Source: Bacteroidales bacterium UBA1197
GTDB lineage: Bacteria; Bacteroidota; Bacteroidia; Bacteroidales; UBA932
Length of the DNA: 14,268 bases
Direction: 5' to 3'
NCBI GenBank assembly: GCA_002309995.1
Contig: DBYB01000046.1
Location: forward strand, 4,190-18,457
This document shows positions 8,280 through 14,103 of this stretch, one piece after another. The notes beneath the pieces were generated by a model. It saw only the letters and a program-made list of their open reading frames with translations. It ran no database searches and was not told where the DNA came from. The translations under genes were made by a program, and so were the position numbers. Positions within the stretch are counted from its first letter, which is position 1; each line of letters begins with the position of its first letter.

Positions 8280-9464
8280 TCAGTTACCGCCACCGGTGTG
8301 CTTGCGGTTGCGGGAAGAGGAGCCGAACTCGACCTCGCCGTAAAGGAGACCAACGGCTTTCTTGTTACCCTTGGAGAATACTATGTTGTAAGTCTTCTGG
8401 GTAGCGGCGAAATTCATTGCGATACCAACGGGGATGGTAACGGAGATAGCCTTGTCCTCGTTGATGGATTCGCGTGTGATACCATAGTAGTAAGCGAGTT
8501 TCTCAAGGAGGAGAGCGGTCATCTGGTCGGGAGCCTGGGCGGTATCGATGAGGAGGCCGGAGTAGTAGGTGTAGTTGATCTTGTCCACGGAGACGGGAGC
8601 GTCGCCATAGAGGTTGTCAACCTCGGAAGGATCGACCTCAAGGCTGATCTTGGAGGCCTCGTTGACTGCCATTGTAACATCGCAGAATACGGCGTAGAAA
8701 CCGGTCGGGGCGTTCTTGATGGTAATCTCACCGGGAGCGGCGGTGTAGAACTGCTGCTGCCAGGTGCCGTCGGCGGTGCGGTACTTGACCTTCACGTTGT
8801 CCTGAACTTCCTTGTTGATGGTCACGGAGAAGGTAGCCTTTGCACCGGGAGTTCCGGTGATCTGGTAGAACTCGAAACCAAAGAGAACGACCTCCTCGGT
8901 CTCGGAAGCCTTGGTGGAAGCAGCCTTCTGGCCGCCGATTTCGGACTCATCATAGAAGATGGTCAGACCGAAAGTAGCGCCCTCGGTGTCGGAAACGACG
9001 CTACCCTTGATGGATACCTCGGCACGGTTGTTAAGGACGATGTACTCCGTCTCTTCTTTTGCATTATTGGAAGCCGAGAAGGTTACGTTAACGGCATCAG
9101 AGAGGATGAAGTTCTGAGTTACAGTCTGGGATTTGCCAGTGTCGGCAATAACCACCTCTGCGCTCCTGGCAATCTTGCCGGTAGCAGTAGCGGTGACATT
9201 GAGAGTACCAGCGGAAACGGTAGCTGAGTAAGTACCGTTGGCGTCGGTGGTAACAATCTTGCCGGCGATGTTGATGGAGGCTCCGGCAATCGGCTTTCCT
9301 TGCTTGTCGGTCACTTTACCGATAAGGTTGATGACGGCTTCGCCTGCAGGTTCGAAATCAACCGTAGGGGCGACTACTTCGTCATAGGAGGGGTCGTGCT
9401 TTGTGCAGGAAATGCCCGCAATCGCGACCGCAAGGACGGTGATGGCAATGAATTTTGCTTTCAT
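8280..9464 (-). CDS. Lipoprotein with carboxypeptidase-regulatory-like beta domain, 394 aa
   Basis: An exported lipoprotein: signal peptide with lipobox AGISC, lipidated at C20, followed by a polar linker with acidic residues. Residues 44-121 form a carboxypeptidase-regulatory-like/Ig-type domain with the typical pattern GKVTDKQGKPIAGASINI and then TTDANGTYSATV. Such domains occur in Bacteroidota surface proteins and at the N-terminus of SusC-type transporters. The rest (about 125-380) is beta-rich with short strands and no motif I recognise; the tail is basic and glycine-rich (RNRKHTGGGN). The overall layout recalls uncharacterised Bacteroidota lipoproteins of the DUF3869 type, but I hold that only weakly. 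It is the first gene of a two-gene operon with the barrel protein 26 nt downstream, so the products may act together at the outer membrane. A -7 box at 9503-9510 lies about 40 nt before the ATG. Confidence 0.8.
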   Translation of the reverse strand: MKAKFIAITVLAVAIAGISCTKHDPSYDEVVAPTVDFEPAGEAVINLIGKVTDKQGKPIAGASINIAGKIVTTDANGTYSATVSAGTLNVTATATGKIARSAEVVIADTGKSQTVTQNFILSDAVNVTFSASNNAKEETEYIVLNNRAEVSIKGSVVSDTEGATFGLTIFYDESEIGGQKAASTKASETEEVVLFGFEFYQITGTPGAKATFSVTINKEVQDNVKVKYRTADGTWQQQFYTAAPGEITIKNAPTGFYAVFCDVTMAVNEASKISLEVDPSEVDNLYGDAPVSVDKINYTYYSGLLIDTAQAPDQMTALLLEKLAYYYGITRESINEDKAISVTIPVGIAMNFAATQKTYNIVFSKGNKKAVGLLYGEVEFGSSSRNRKHTGGGN

Positions 9465-9502
9465 TTAGGTATAATTAAAGTATATATATTTCAAACAAGC
9501 CA

Positions 9503-9510
9503 CAAAGTTA
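9503..9510 (-). promoter_or_regulatory. Bacteroidota -7 box TAACTTTG for the lipoprotein/barrel operon
   Basis: TAACTTTG on the minus strand fits TAnnTTTG. It abuts the stop codon of the upstream YjbH-like gene (TAA at 9511-9513) and lies in AT-rich DNA. Start of transcription near 9499 would give a leader of about 35 nt. No clear -33 TTG is present, so strength is uncertain. Confidence 0.45.
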
Positions 9511-10194
9511 TTATAAATTTTTAAATTCTACGCATATTCCTCCGGAAAAATACCGAAAATCTTGCAGAATCAGCTGAACTCTCAGGAAGCCAAACAGTCT
9601 TGCATCCGCTCCCAGGTCCACTTCCGAGCCGTTCCACTCCCCTACGATCCTCAGGTCGCGGTAGAAATCGGGCTGGAAAGTGATTCCACCCACGACTCCG
9701 GTCCACTTGGCGTTGACTTCCTTGCGGTAGTAACGATAGGCGGCGTTGATGCCCCACAGTCCGCCCAGCACGTGGAAATGCTTGGCCGCAGCAACATAAT
9801 AATTGGTATAGAAGCCGGTGCCTATCGGATCCTGGGTACCGATTGCGATTGACGGCCACCATTTGCCTTCTTTAAGAGGCCTGATTTTCAGGGAAACCGT
9901 ACGATCGGGATAATAAATATCTTCACGCCTCCAGGCGGTGCCCATAAACGACGCCTGCACCCACTCGTAGGGGGTAAGTGAAATATAATAAGTAGGTACG
10001 GTCTGAGGCTCGTATCCGGAAACAGCAAAGTTCTCGCTCAGCACGTGCACTCCAGCCCTCAGCAGGCCGTTTTCGGCAATCGTTGCGGAAGGAACGTGCA
10101 GCAGGCCGTCCATTCCCGAGTAAAGTTGCGCACGGGCAGGGGCGGCGGCGAGGATGAGGGCGGCCAGTACGGCCAGGTTCTTCAGAGTCTTCAT
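9511..10194 (-). CDS. YjbH-like protein matching the N-terminal half of the family
   Basis: A secreted 227-residue protein resembling the first half of YjbH, an outer-membrane barrel lipoprotein linked in Enterobacteria to exopolysaccharide production. It has a signal peptide (1-22, APARA), then the family-like start LLHVPSATIAENG (31-43), and the segment PSIAIGTQDPIGTG (114-127), which parallels the conserved GxQDxxGTG region of YjbH. I chose the ATG at 10194 because it overlaps the previous stop as ATGA and begins the signal peptide directly; an upstream ATG at 10209 would add MGIWK in front and spoil the overlap. The Enterobacterial protein is about three times longer and single-chain. Here the second half appears as a separate gene immediately upstream, so the two products may assemble into one barrel or function as paired barrels. 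No polysaccharide biosynthesis genes are visible nearby. Confidence 0.75.
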   Translation of the reverse strand: MKTLKNLAVLAALILAAAPARAQLYSGMDGLLHVPSATIAENGLLRAGVHVLSENFAVSGYEPQTVPTYYISLTPYEWVQASFMGTAWRREDIYYPDRTVSLKIRPLKEGKWWPSIAIGTQDPIGTGFYTNYYVAAAKHFHVLGGLWGINAAYRYYRKEVNAKWTGVVGGITFQPDFYRDLRIVGEWNGSEVDLGADARLFGFLRVQLILQDFRYFSGGICVEFKNL

Positions 10195-11084
10195 TTTCCA
10201 AATCCCCACCCGGGGTTGCTGTAATTACCAGTCCTTTCGTTCTCTTCCGGATCGGTCCGGTACATCTTCATTCCGTACGGATCGGCCCAATAGTCATAAG
10301 TCAGGCGGAAGTTGGATGCAGGGCGCACCTTGAACGCGCGTCCCTCCTTCCCCTGCCACGGGAGCATTACGATGAAAACCGCGCCTCCACCCCAGCGCCT
10401 GCCGCCGGCCACGGAGCCGTAGCGGTTGCCTGCCTGCACGAAGGCTCCAACGCTTACGCAGTTGGAAAAGTGGCGCAACCACTCCACCCTCGCGCCATAG
10501 TCGGCATAAATGTAACGGCCGCCCGTTATGCGGATCTCCGTCGATGCCGGCTCAATCCAGAAACGCGCCGACAGCAGGCCGGTAAGCCTCTCCATCGGGC
10601 TGAATCCGAAATCGCCCGACATCGTCCAGTAGCCGGTCAGGCCAGCCTGCGCCTCCAGCGCGAACCAGTCGCACACGGGCCAGAACCACTTTGCATCAAG
10701 GCCGTATCTGTCGTTGGAGAACAATCCTGCGCTCAGTTTGAGACGATGCGCGCCGAGATTCAACTGGCGGGAGATGTCGGCGATGTTCACCTTAGGATAC
10801 TTATAGTATTCCGCCCACTGGTTCACGACCGGAATCGCCCCCTGGGCCGACACCAGCCACCCGTTGCCGAAATGCCACTTGACTCCGGGTGTCACATATA
10901 TAAGGAAGTCGTACACCCGCTCATTCAACATAATGCAGCGGTAATTGACATCCGCCCCCGCAAACAGTTCCACGCGACTCCTCGCCTCCTGAGCGAGCGA
11001 CGTACCGCCCAACATCAGAAGGCTCCCCAGGATTAATATGCAACCACGGAAAACTGCCCGGCTCAAGCCAGATAAAAACGCCAT
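10191..11084 (-). CDS. YjbH-like protein matching the C-terminal half of the family
   Basis: A 297-residue exported protein with a signal peptide (about 1-31, GGTSLA before Q32). Its strands alternate aromatic and polar residues, as in an outer-membrane barrel. The second half resembles the C-terminal part of YjbH: GGRYIYADYGARVEWLRHFS (188-207), then VSVGAFVQAGN (210-220), a strand VFIVMLPW (236-243), and FKVRPASNFRLTYDY (251-265), paralleling the family's pattern of a ligated beta sheet followed by a RPxxR-like stretch. It is transcribed before the N-half-like gene and joined to it by an ATGA overlap, so synthesis is coupled. Promoter: a -7 box at 11112-11119, divergent from that of tRNA-Asp. 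The assignment to the family is by pattern recall and less secure than that of its partner. The first 100 residues could not be placed. Confidence 0.62.
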   Translation of the reverse strand: MAFLSGLSRAVFRGCILILGSLLMLGGTSLAQEARSRVELFAGADVNYRCIMLNERVYDFLIYVTPGVKWHFGNGWLVSAQGAIPVVNQWAEYYKYPKVNIADISRQLNLGAHRLKLSAGLFSNDRYGLDAKWFWPVCDWFALEAQAGLTGYWTMSGDFGFSPMERLTGLLSARFWIEPASTEIRITGGRYIYADYGARVEWLRHFSNCVSVGAFVQAGNRYGSVAGGRRWGGGAVFIVMLPWQGKEGRAFKVRPASNFRLTYDYWADPYGMKMYRTDPEENERTGNYSNPGWGFGK

Positions 11085-11111
11085 TACAACTATTCTCTAA
11101 CTAAACAAATG

Positions 11112-11119
11112 CAAATTTA
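11112..11119 (-). promoter_or_regulatory. Bacteroidota -7 box TAAATTTG for the YjbH-like pair
   Basis: TAAATTTG on the minus strand fits TAnnTTTG and would start transcription near 11108, about 24 nt before the ATG at 11084. The nearest TTG upstream is 24 bp away, longer than the usual 19-20 bp. The region is shared with the divergent tRNA-Asp promoter. Confidence 0.45.
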
Positions 11120-11140
11120 GCAAAAATTTTGAGAATACTC

Positions 11141-11170
11141 TTGCAATTTAAGGAAAAGTATGTATCTTTG
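11141..11170 (+). promoter_or_regulatory. Bacteroidota promoter of tRNA-Asp (TTG-N19-TATCTTTG)
   Basis: TTG at 11141-11143 and TATCTTTG at 11163-11170 are separated by 19 bp, the consensus spacing of the Bacteroidota housekeeping promoter. Transcription would start near 11174, leaving a short leader of about 29 nt before the mature tRNA 5' end at 11203. Confidence 0.8.
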
Positions 11171-11202
11171 CATCCGCGTTTAACGCAGACCAGCGCATAA
11201 AT

Positions 11203-11276
11203 GGTGCGGTAGTTCAGCTGGTTAGAATGCCGGCCTGTCACGCCGGAGGTCGAGGGTTCGAGTCCCTTCCGCACCG
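11203..11276 (+). tRNA. tRNA-Asp (anticodon GTC)
   Basis: A complete 74-nt cloverleaf. The acceptor stem GGTGCGG pairs perfectly with CCGCACC, and the discriminator base is G. The anticodon arm is CCGGC-CTGTCAC-GCCGG, giving anticodon GTC for Asp. The T arm GAGGG-TTCGAGT-CCCTT contains the canonical TTCGA. The 3' CCA is not encoded (CAGA follows), so it must be added by the CCA transferase at the left edge of the window. The gene has its own promoter and terminator. It is the only structural RNA gene I see here, and 3' ends of tRNA genes are frequent integration sites. Confidence 0.97.
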
Positions 11277-11279
11277 CAG

Positions 11280-11319
11280 ACAACCCCTTCTGAGGCATCT
11301 CAGAGGGGGTTGTTCTTTT
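11280..11319 (+). terminator. Terminator of tRNA-Asp
   Basis: ACAACCCCTTCTGAG, a GCAT loop and CTCAGAGGGGGTTGT form a 15-bp stem with one G-U pair, followed by TTCTTTT. It starts four bases after the tRNA discriminator base. Confidence 0.93.
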
Positions 11320-11322
11320 GAA

Positions 11323-11362
11323 TTTTCCTACCTTTTTCCTACCTTCTTAACGTTGTTCCTAC
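11323..11362. repeat. CCTACC-type direct repeats after tRNA-Asp
   Basis: TTTTCCTACCTT occurs at 11323-11334 and again at 11334-11345, and a shorter TTCCTAC at 11356-11362; the TTCCTAC cores begin at 11325, 11336 and 11356. They sit just after the tRNA terminator. Such clustered short repeats could be integrase binding sites of an attachment region, but no integrase gene is present and no second copy of the tRNA 3' end was found, so this is only a possibility. Confidence 0.5.
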
Positions 11363-11378
11363 GCCAGCTGGAATAATC

Positions 11379-11449
11379 GACCCGGGAACTATCACAGCCC
11401 CCGGGTCTTTACGAGTTCTGCCAAACGCGCGTATGGCCACGCGCCGGCA
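11379..11449 (-). ncRNA. Candidate small RNA with two hairpins downstream of an orphan promoter
   Basis: The minus-strand promoter at 11453-11483 points into DNA with no credible gene. Its expected transcript begins near 11449 and would fold into a hairpin GCGCGT-GGCCAT-ACGCGC (11427-11444), then GACCCGGG...CCCGGGTC (11379-11407), an 8-bp perfect stem. Only a 13-codon reading frame could be read from the first ATG. The second hairpin is not followed by a T-run on this strand (GATTATTCC), so termination is uncertain; on the plus strand it is followed by TTT. This may be a small RNA, the leader of a lost integrase gene, or nothing. Beyond this, the 11314-11534 gap holds the repeats and promoters listed separately. 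Confidence 0.28.
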
Positions 11450-11452
11450 TCA

Positions 11453-11483
11453 CAAAGATACAAACATTTCCCCACATCACAAA
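11453..11483 (-). promoter_or_regulatory. Strong minus-strand promoter without an evident gene (TTTG-N19-TATCTTTG)
   Basis: On the minus strand TTG/TTTG at 11483-11480 and TATCTTTG at 11460-11453 are 19 bp apart, the full Bacteroidota consensus. The box and flanks (CAAAGATACAAA, 15 bp, CAAATAAT in plus-strand reading) are identical in sequence and spacing to the AbiE promoter at 13948-13982. It reads away from the amidase toward tRNA-Asp. Confidence 0.65.
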
Positions 11484-11498
11484 TAATCACTATCTTAG
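11467..11498 (+). promoter_or_regulatory. Weak candidate promoter for the amidase gene
   Basis: TTTC at 11467-11470 and TATCTTAG at 11491-11498 are 20 bp apart, each one base off consensus (TTTG, TAnnTTTG). A start near 11502 gives a 32-nt leader; a purine-rich GGGAG lies too far upstream of the ATG to be a normal ribosome binding site. Overlaps the opposing orphan promoter. Confidence 0.25.
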
Positions 11499-11534
11499 CA
11501 ACGGGAATCGGGAGCTGCTGTAACTACTACAGTA

Positions 11535-12131
11535 ATGATTGTCCTCGTCGATAATGGCCACGGAATCTTCACTCCTGGCAAGCGCTCCCCCGATGGCGAA
11601 TTCCGGGAAGGTATCTATAATCGTGAAATTGCCGCCCGCGTCGTAGCAGATCTGCAAGACCGTGGCATCAACGCCGAGCTTCTGGTCCCGGAAGAAGACG
11701 ATATCTCCCTGCAGGAGCGAGTTCGCCGCGTCAACGCCCAGTGCCTGCTGCACGGCAAGAAAAAGGTCCTCCTCATGTCAATCCACGTCAACGCTGCCGG
11801 CAACGGCACCAAGTGGATGAACGCCACCGGCTGGAGCTGCTACACTTCCGTCGGCCAGACTGCTGCCGACCAGTTGGCCACCTGCCTTTGCGAGGCCGCC
11901 ATCAAGCACTTCCCAGGCCGTCGCATCCGGGCCGACTGGTCCGATGGAGACCAGGACATCGAGAGCAATTTCTATCTGCTCCGGAAGACGCTGTGCCCCG
12001 CCGTCGTCACCGAGTCGTTCTATATGGATAATCGAACAGATTTAGAGTTTCTGCAGAGCCGTGCCGGCAAGCAGGCCGTGGTGGATACCCACGTTGAAGG
12101 GATCACCGAATATCTGGAGAGCATGAGATGA
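11535..12131 (+). CDS. N-acetylmuramoyl-L-alanine amidase (Amidase_3), phage/mobile-element type
   Basis: A 198-residue zinc amidase that would cleave the bond between N-acetylmuramate and L-alanine in peptidoglycan. The catalytic layout of the Amidase_3 family is complete: H9 in VDNGHG, E25 in FREGIYN, H84 in SIHVNAAG and E160 in VVTESFYMDN. The protein is a single catalytic domain with no signal peptide, no membrane segment and no wall-binding domain, unlike the exported house-keeping AmiA/AmiC enzymes. This form (IVLVDNGHG, NATGWS, DNRTDLEFL) is the kind found in Bacteroides-group prophages and integrated elements, where it serves as endolysin or transfer-related lysin. It is the only protein gene on the plus strand in this window, lies in the accessory-looking stretch after tRNA-Asp, and has no holin or structural gene beside it. 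It could be a stranded endolysin or a domesticated enzyme. The enzyme class is firm; the mobile origin is inferred. The 158 bp downstream (12132-12289) contain no gene I can support. Confidence 0.9.
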   Translation: MIVLVDNGHGIFTPGKRSPDGEFREGIYNREIAARVVADLQDRGINAELLVPEEDDISLQERVRRVNAQCLLHGKKKVLLMSIHVNAAGNGTKWMNATGWSCYTSVGQTAADQLATCLCEAAIKHFPGRRIRADWSDGDQDIESNFYLLRKTLCPAVVTESFYMDNRTDLEFLQSRAGKQAVVDTHVEGITEYLESMR

Positions 12132-12289
12132 TATCCTGGAGCCCGGAGCCGTTCGTCGAGCGAAGCCATCGATTCTGCCATATCAATAATGTATGGGCTG
12201 CCTCCGAACCGACTGCACCGACAGGGCGTCCGACTATGAAAAGAAAACCAGGATGGCATCTGCGCATATCTTGCCAGTTTGTGACAGGA

Positions 12290-13093
12290 CTACTTGAACA
12301 GTGCCCGGAAATGCTTCCCCAGTTCACGGTGAACCTGATCGAAGGGCGGAAGTTCGGCAATCTGGTCCTTCATGGAACTCTCCCAGCGGGACTTGAACAC
12401 CGCAATCTTCCCCTCCAGTTTCTCCTGCAGGGATTCCGGATCAAGGCCCTTGTGGCGGGCCTTCACCTCAAACTCATAGCGGTGGTCGGCCATCTCCATC
12501 CCTTCCTCTTCCGACAAGTACCAAAGGTCATAGTAGTCACGCGGCTGGGTTCTGGACAGGAGTGAACGCATCTTCTCCGTCATCACCTCATCCAGGGAGT
12601 AGCACTGGACCGTGCAATCCTCCTGGTCGGTATATGAATCAAACATCGGCCGGTTCTCCAGCTTGAAACAGAGCTTCTCCGTCCTGGAGATGTCCACTTT
12701 CACGCTCTTGTTCGCACCCACGCCGCCCAGCGGTCCCACATAAGTGATATAGAAATTGATATTCCCCGTCTCGTGGATGCCGAAATCCTCCATTGCAAGC
12801 GGGATATTGGCTTCCTCACGGACATACTGGAACACTTCCTTGAACACATCCTGGATGGCCTCGTTGGAAATGCTGTCATCCACAAGCGTGAAATCGAGGT
12901 CTTCCGAATAACGGTAGTCCTTGAAGTAGAACTTCTTGAGCACCGTGCCACCCTTGAACGCCAGCGCCTTGGACAGCACCCCATTCGCCGCCACGCCGGT
13001 GAGAATCCAAGTCAGGATGTAATCCTTCTCAATCTGGGTGTCCCGCACCCTCTCCTTGTTCGCTTTCTTCTGAATTTCAGCAGGCCGTATCAT
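12290..13093 (-). CDS. AbiEii/AbiGii-family nucleotidyltransferase toxin
   Basis: Toxin of a type IV (AbiE) toxin-antitoxin system: a DNA polymerase beta-like nucleotidyltransferase that causes reversible growth arrest and can block phage propagation. In the 267-residue protein the family motifs are present: K47-G-G-T50 followed by VLKKFYF, then R61-YSEDLDF68 with the paired acidic residues D65 and D67, a further VDIS with D134, the region EVMTEKMRSLLSR (169-181), and PRDYYDLWYL (184-193). All expected catalytic positions appear intact. It follows the antitoxin gene by a 4-nt gap, the standard AbiE order, and is transcribed toward the amidase gene. No clear terminator is seen after its stop. 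Some relatives in human-gut and environmental Bacteroidota act on tRNA; the target here cannot be told from sequence. Confidence 0.93.
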   Translation of the reverse strand: MIRPAEIQKKANKERVRDTQIEKDYILTWILTGVAANGVLSKALAFKGGTVLKKFYFKDYRYSEDLDFTLVDDSISNEAIQDVFKEVFQYVREEANIPLAMEDFGIHETGNINFYITYVGPLGGVGANKSVKVDISRTEKLCFKLENRPMFDSYTDQEDCTVQCYSLDEVMTEKMRSLLSRTQPRDYYDLWYLSEEEGMEMADHRYEFEVKARHKGLDPESLQEKLEGKIAVFKSRWESSMKDQIAELPPFDQVHRELGKHFRALFK

Positions 13094-13097
13094 AGAA

Positions 13098-13925
13098 TCA
13101 ATTGTTTATCGCGTTAATGATCGTTTCAATGTCAACATTCTGGCGGATGCTCCACTTCGTGGAAATCTTCCCCTCGTTCGGCACCTCCGTATCCAGCGGC
13201 GAAACCGCAGCACTCCTCAGGCCGCGAAGCTGGTCGATAATGTCCGTTTTAATCCCCAGCTTGTCCAGCAGATACCCCAGACGCTTAATCACCACCTGGC
13301 TGTCAAACTGCCTGGCGTATGAGAGCAACTTCCCATAATCCAGCTTCTCCCGGGCTGTCCAAAGCGCCTTCGCTACCTCGATGATGCCCCCGGCATACGC
13401 CGGCATATACAGGCAGTCAATCATCGTCTTCTCAAGGTCTGAGCACGGCACCTTGTTGTACGAGTCAATCCACACCTTCTTCACCCCGAAGAAATGCTTC
13501 TCATTATGGTAGATGAACTGGAACTCCACGCCCTTCAGCACAACCGTTTCTGTCTTGTGCTTCTCCCGCACCACCTGCTCCTTCAGCGACGGCTGTGTAA
13601 TGAGCCCGTGGATCTGCAGGGCCGAATAATAGCCGATATAATACCGGCCGCCTCCGGAAAGAGGCTCCGCCAGCAGATGCCAGTCTGGCAGGAACTCCTC
13701 GGCATCCTGGTCAAAAGGCACCACCCAGTAAACCTTCTTGGAAACCTTCATCAGCAGTCCCTTGTCCAGCATCCGCATCAACATAAAGCGCACCGCCCCT
13801 TCCGACTTATCCGGAAAGGCCGCATACGCATCCTCGATGCTGAACCACTGCTTTCCCTCCCCGGTCAGATAACCCAGGAAAGCGCTCTCTGCAGGAGAAA
13901 CTGTTTTATTAGATTTTGTTTCCAC
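13098..13925 (-). CDS. AbiEi-family antitoxin / transcriptional regulator
   Basis: A 275-residue antitoxin partner of the AbiE toxin. The N-terminal 70 residues form a winged helix-turn-helix (FSIEDAYAAFPDKSEGAVRF at 28-47, then RMLDKGLLMKV), followed by the AbiEi domain with SGGGRYYIGYYSALQIHGL (90-108) and the FFGVKKVWID stretch (145-154), and a helical C-terminal section with DLEKTMIDCLYMPAYAGGI (163-181). In characterised AbiE systems this protein binds repeats in its own promoter and represses it, and neutralises the toxin without forming a stable complex. The operon has a near-consensus promoter at 13948-13978 and tandem repeats at 13996-14057 that could be its operator. The 5' untranslated leader is about 19 nt. 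Sequence identity to any named AbiEi cannot be judged here, but the pairing with AbiEii makes the call firm. Confidence 0.92.
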   Translation of the reverse strand: METKSNKTVSPAESAFLGYLTGEGKQWFSIEDAYAAFPDKSEGAVRFMLMRMLDKGLLMKVSKKVYWVVPFDQDAEEFLPDWHLLAEPLSGGGRYYIGYYSALQIHGLITQPSLKEQVVREKHKTETVVLKGVEFQFIYHNEKHFFGVKKVWIDSYNKVPCSDLEKTMIDCLYMPAYAGGIIEVAKALWTAREKLDYGKLLSYARQFDSQVVIKRLGYLLDKLGIKTDIIDQLRGLRSAAVSPLDTEVPNEGKISTKWSIRQNVDIETIINAINN

Positions 13926-13947
13926 TCTGTTAGTGAATTTCTAACCG

Positions 13948-13978
13948 CAAAGATACAAAATATATTTATTTCATCAAA
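13948..13978 (-). promoter_or_regulatory. Promoter of the AbiE operon (TTTG-N19-TATCTTTG)
   Basis: TTG/TTTG at 13978-13975 and TATCTTTG at 13955-13948 on the minus strand are 19 bp apart, the full Bacteroidota consensus. Transcription would start near 13944, giving a leader of about 19 nt before the ATG at 13925. The flanks match those of the orphan promoter at 11453-11483. Confidence 0.8.
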
Positions 13979-13995
13979 TAATAAGCATAGAATCA

Positions 13996-14057
13996 TTTAC
14001 AGGGGAACTTTTCACGTTTTACAGGGTAAGTTCTCCATTTACGGGGTAAGTTTATCC
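13996..14057. repeat. Three tandem 20-22 nt repeats upstream of AbiE, possible operator
   Basis: Three imperfect head-to-tail units begin with TTTAC: 13996-14017 (TTTACAGGGGAACTTTTC...), 14018-14037 (TTTACAGGGTAAGTTCTCCA) and 14038-14057 (TTTACGGGGTAAGTTTATCC). Period is 22 then 20 bp, so all copies face nearly the same side of the helix. GGGGAACTT (14002-14010) and AAGTTCTCC (14028-14036) also form an inverted pair. They begin 18 bp upstream of the AbiE -33 element. AbiEi proteins are known to bind repeats at their own promoter, so an operator role is plausible but inferred. Confidence 0.6.
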
Positions 14058-14067
14058 GTGGATAGAT

Positions 14068-14095
14068 AATAAAAGACCAGTACTGCCAACCGGTC
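14068..14095 (-). terminator. Terminator of the right-edge outer-membrane protein gene
   Basis: On the minus strand GACCGGT and ACTGGTC pair (7 bp, one G-U) around a 7-nt loop, followed by TTTTATT. It begins 8 nt after the stop codon of the gene at 14104 and separates it from the AbiE control region. Confidence 0.75.
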
Positions 14096-14103
14096 TGATT
14101 CGC

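Noticed and set aside
8298..9227. Plus-strand open frame of 309 codons
   Set aside because: Antisense to the lipoprotein gene, low-complexity Gly/Leu/Val composition, no start signals.
11101..11298. Minus-strand frame of 65 codons
   Set aside because: It reads through the reverse complement of tRNA-Asp and its terminator; such frames are well-known false genes over tRNAs.
12020..12565. Short frames on both strands between the amidase and AbiEii
   Set aside because: They overlap the two firm genes, share no recognisable motif, and no promoter or start signal supports them.
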